DNA of 7,012 bases from Nitratiruptor sp. (GTDB taxonomy: Bacteria; Campylobacterota; Campylobacteria; Campylobacterales; Nitratiruptoraceae). The DNA lies in the NCBI GenBank assembly GCA_015494505.1, contig WGBB01000161.1, positions 1 to 7,012 of the forward strand, written 5' to 3'. This document shows, one piece after another, positions 6,245-7,012 of the stretch (positions are counted from its first letter, which is position 1; each line of letters starts with the position of its first letter). The translations under genes and the position numbers were made by a program. The notes below the pieces were generated by a model. It had not been told where the DNA came from and ran no database searches. It was given only the letters and a program-made list of their open reading frames with translations.

Positions 6245-7012
6245 TTAATTGTAGATTTTTTTGATAGCGCGTGCGTCTTTTTCGTTGAGTACCGCGGCTA
6301 TCTCTTCGATTGTAGCAGATTTGAGCTGCTCAAACGTCCCAAAATAGTTGAGAAGTTTTTTTACCTTTGCCGGGCCTATGCCTTTGGCCTTGAGGAGTTC
6401 GAGTTCTTTGGCCTCTTTGGCGCGCTGTTTGCGGTGAAATTCGATGACGAAGCGGTGGGCCTCGTCGCGCAGGCGCTGCAAGAAATGGAGCCGTTTGTCG
6501 GTGGGCAGGAGTTCGATGACGCTCTCTTTTGTATAGATGATATCCTTGGCGCTTCCTTTGGCGCGATGGGCTTTGGCGTCGATCTTTTCCTTGGCGATAG
6601 CCACTACATCCAGATGCACGCCGAAACTCGCCGCGATATCTTGGGCCAATGTGCGGAGCGTCTCGCCGCCGTCGATGAGCCACATATCTGGAGGCGGATT
6701 TTTAGAAAAGCTTTCGCAGCGGCGCGTAAGCATCTCGCGCATCTGTGCGTACTCGTCTTTGGATTCAAGATTGTAGTGGCGATAGCTCTTTTTGTCCCAT
6801 TTGCCGTTTTCATAGACCACCATCGCTCCCACGGGTGCTTTGCCCTGCAGATGGGAGTTGTCGAATACCTCGATGCGATAGGGCGTGGTATCAAGTCCCA
6901 GGAGATTTTTAAGCTGCTCTTCGACGGACTCTTTCGTTTCGCTTTTTCGAAGCATCTCTTTGGCATTGAGGGTTGCAAGCTCGATGAGGCGCGCTTTCTC
7001 TCCCCGTTTGGG
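6245..7012 (-). CDS. uvrC: excinuclease ABC subunit C, UvrC (partial, C-terminal part)
   Basis: UvrC makes the dual incisions beside a UvrB-bound lesion in nucleotide excision repair. The frame is open to the window edge: conserved residues PKRGEK... continue upstream of the ATG at 6955, so that ATG is internal. About 255 C-terminal residues are visible out of roughly 600. The RNase H-like endonuclease domain is shown by Asp in VFDNSH (codon 6862-6860), Asp in LIDGG (6673-6671) and His in RDEAHRF (6457-6455), with a basic, Lys/Arg-rich stretch nearby. The end carries a helix-hairpin-helix DNA-binding module (LLKAKGIGPAKVKKLL and a second helical hairpin). The GIY-YIG nuclease and UvrB-binding domains lie outside the window. 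Everything visible looks intact. It lies 54 bp upstream of the PAS-Hpt gene on the same strand, but no functional link to the relay is evident. Confidence 0.96.
   Translation of the reverse strand, partial: PKRGEKARLIELATLNAKEMLRKSETKESVEEQLKNLLGLDTTPYRIEVFDNSHLQGKAPVGAMVVYENGKWDKKSYRHYNLESKDEYAQMREMLTRRCESFSKNPPPDMWLIDGGETLRTLAQDIAASFGVHLDVVAIAKEKIDAKAHRAKGSAKDIIYTKESVIELLPTDKRLHFLQRLRDEAHRFVIEFHRKQRAKEAKELELLKAKGIGPAKVKKLLNYFGTFEQLKSATIEEIAAVLNEKDARAIKKIYN

Noticed and set aside
6953..6955. ATG at 6955 as the start of a short UvrC
   Set aside because: The frame stays open to the window edge with conserved UvrC residues upstream, so the gene is simply cut by the window.
1..7012. CRISPR arrays, tRNAs, insertion sequences or prophage elements
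   Set aside because: Almost the whole window is covered by five well-packed coding regions. No regularly spaced repeats, transposase or integrase motifs, or tRNA-like cloverleafs were seen.

Overview
The window looks like a chromosomal segment of a Campylobacterota (Epsilonproteobacteria) bacterium. The main reasons are the sequence character of the Lon fragment, the combination of hybrid kinase with separate Hpt and receiver proteins, and an intermediate G+C (roughly mid-40s percent by eye, not computed). This is more typical of free-living, vent or sediment members than of host-adapted Campylobacter or Helicobacter. The genus cannot be fixed from the sequence alone. I see no mobile element, CRISPR array, tRNA or rRNA.

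Layout: (1) The left end, plus strand, holds the C-terminal 449 codons of the ATP-dependent protease Lon, running from just before Walker A to the stop at 1352. (2) A minus-strand block faces it. Read in its own direction it runs from the 3' part of uvrC (7012-6245), across a 54-bp gap, to a PAS + triple-Hpt protein (6190-4781). After 10 bp comes a 1017-residue membrane hybrid histidine kinase (4770-1717), then, with a 4-bp ATGA overlap, a single-domain response regulator (1720-1349). The regulator's stop codon overlaps the Lon stop by 4 bp, tail to tail. There is no gene-free stretch longer than 54 bp.

The three signalling genes read as one operon encoding a complete multistep phosphorelay. 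The proposed route is kinase His373 -> receiver Asp791 in the same protein -> Hpt His196 in the PAS protein -> Asp57 in the stand-alone receiver. The kinase has a periplasmic helical domain resembling the NIT (nitrate/nitrite sensor) family, while the soluble PAS domain sits on the Hpt protein rather than on the kinase. No DNA-binding or enzymatic output domain is encoded here, so the final effector must be elsewhere or act by protein contact.

The most interesting signal is a parallel duplication and decay. The kinase carries three receiver domains, of which only the middle one keeps all catalytic residues. The Hpt protein carries three Hpt-like repeats, of which only the first keeps the full H-x-L-K-G motif; the second keeps only the His and the third has Lys in its place. 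This suggests a relay with built-in non-phosphorylating docking pairs.
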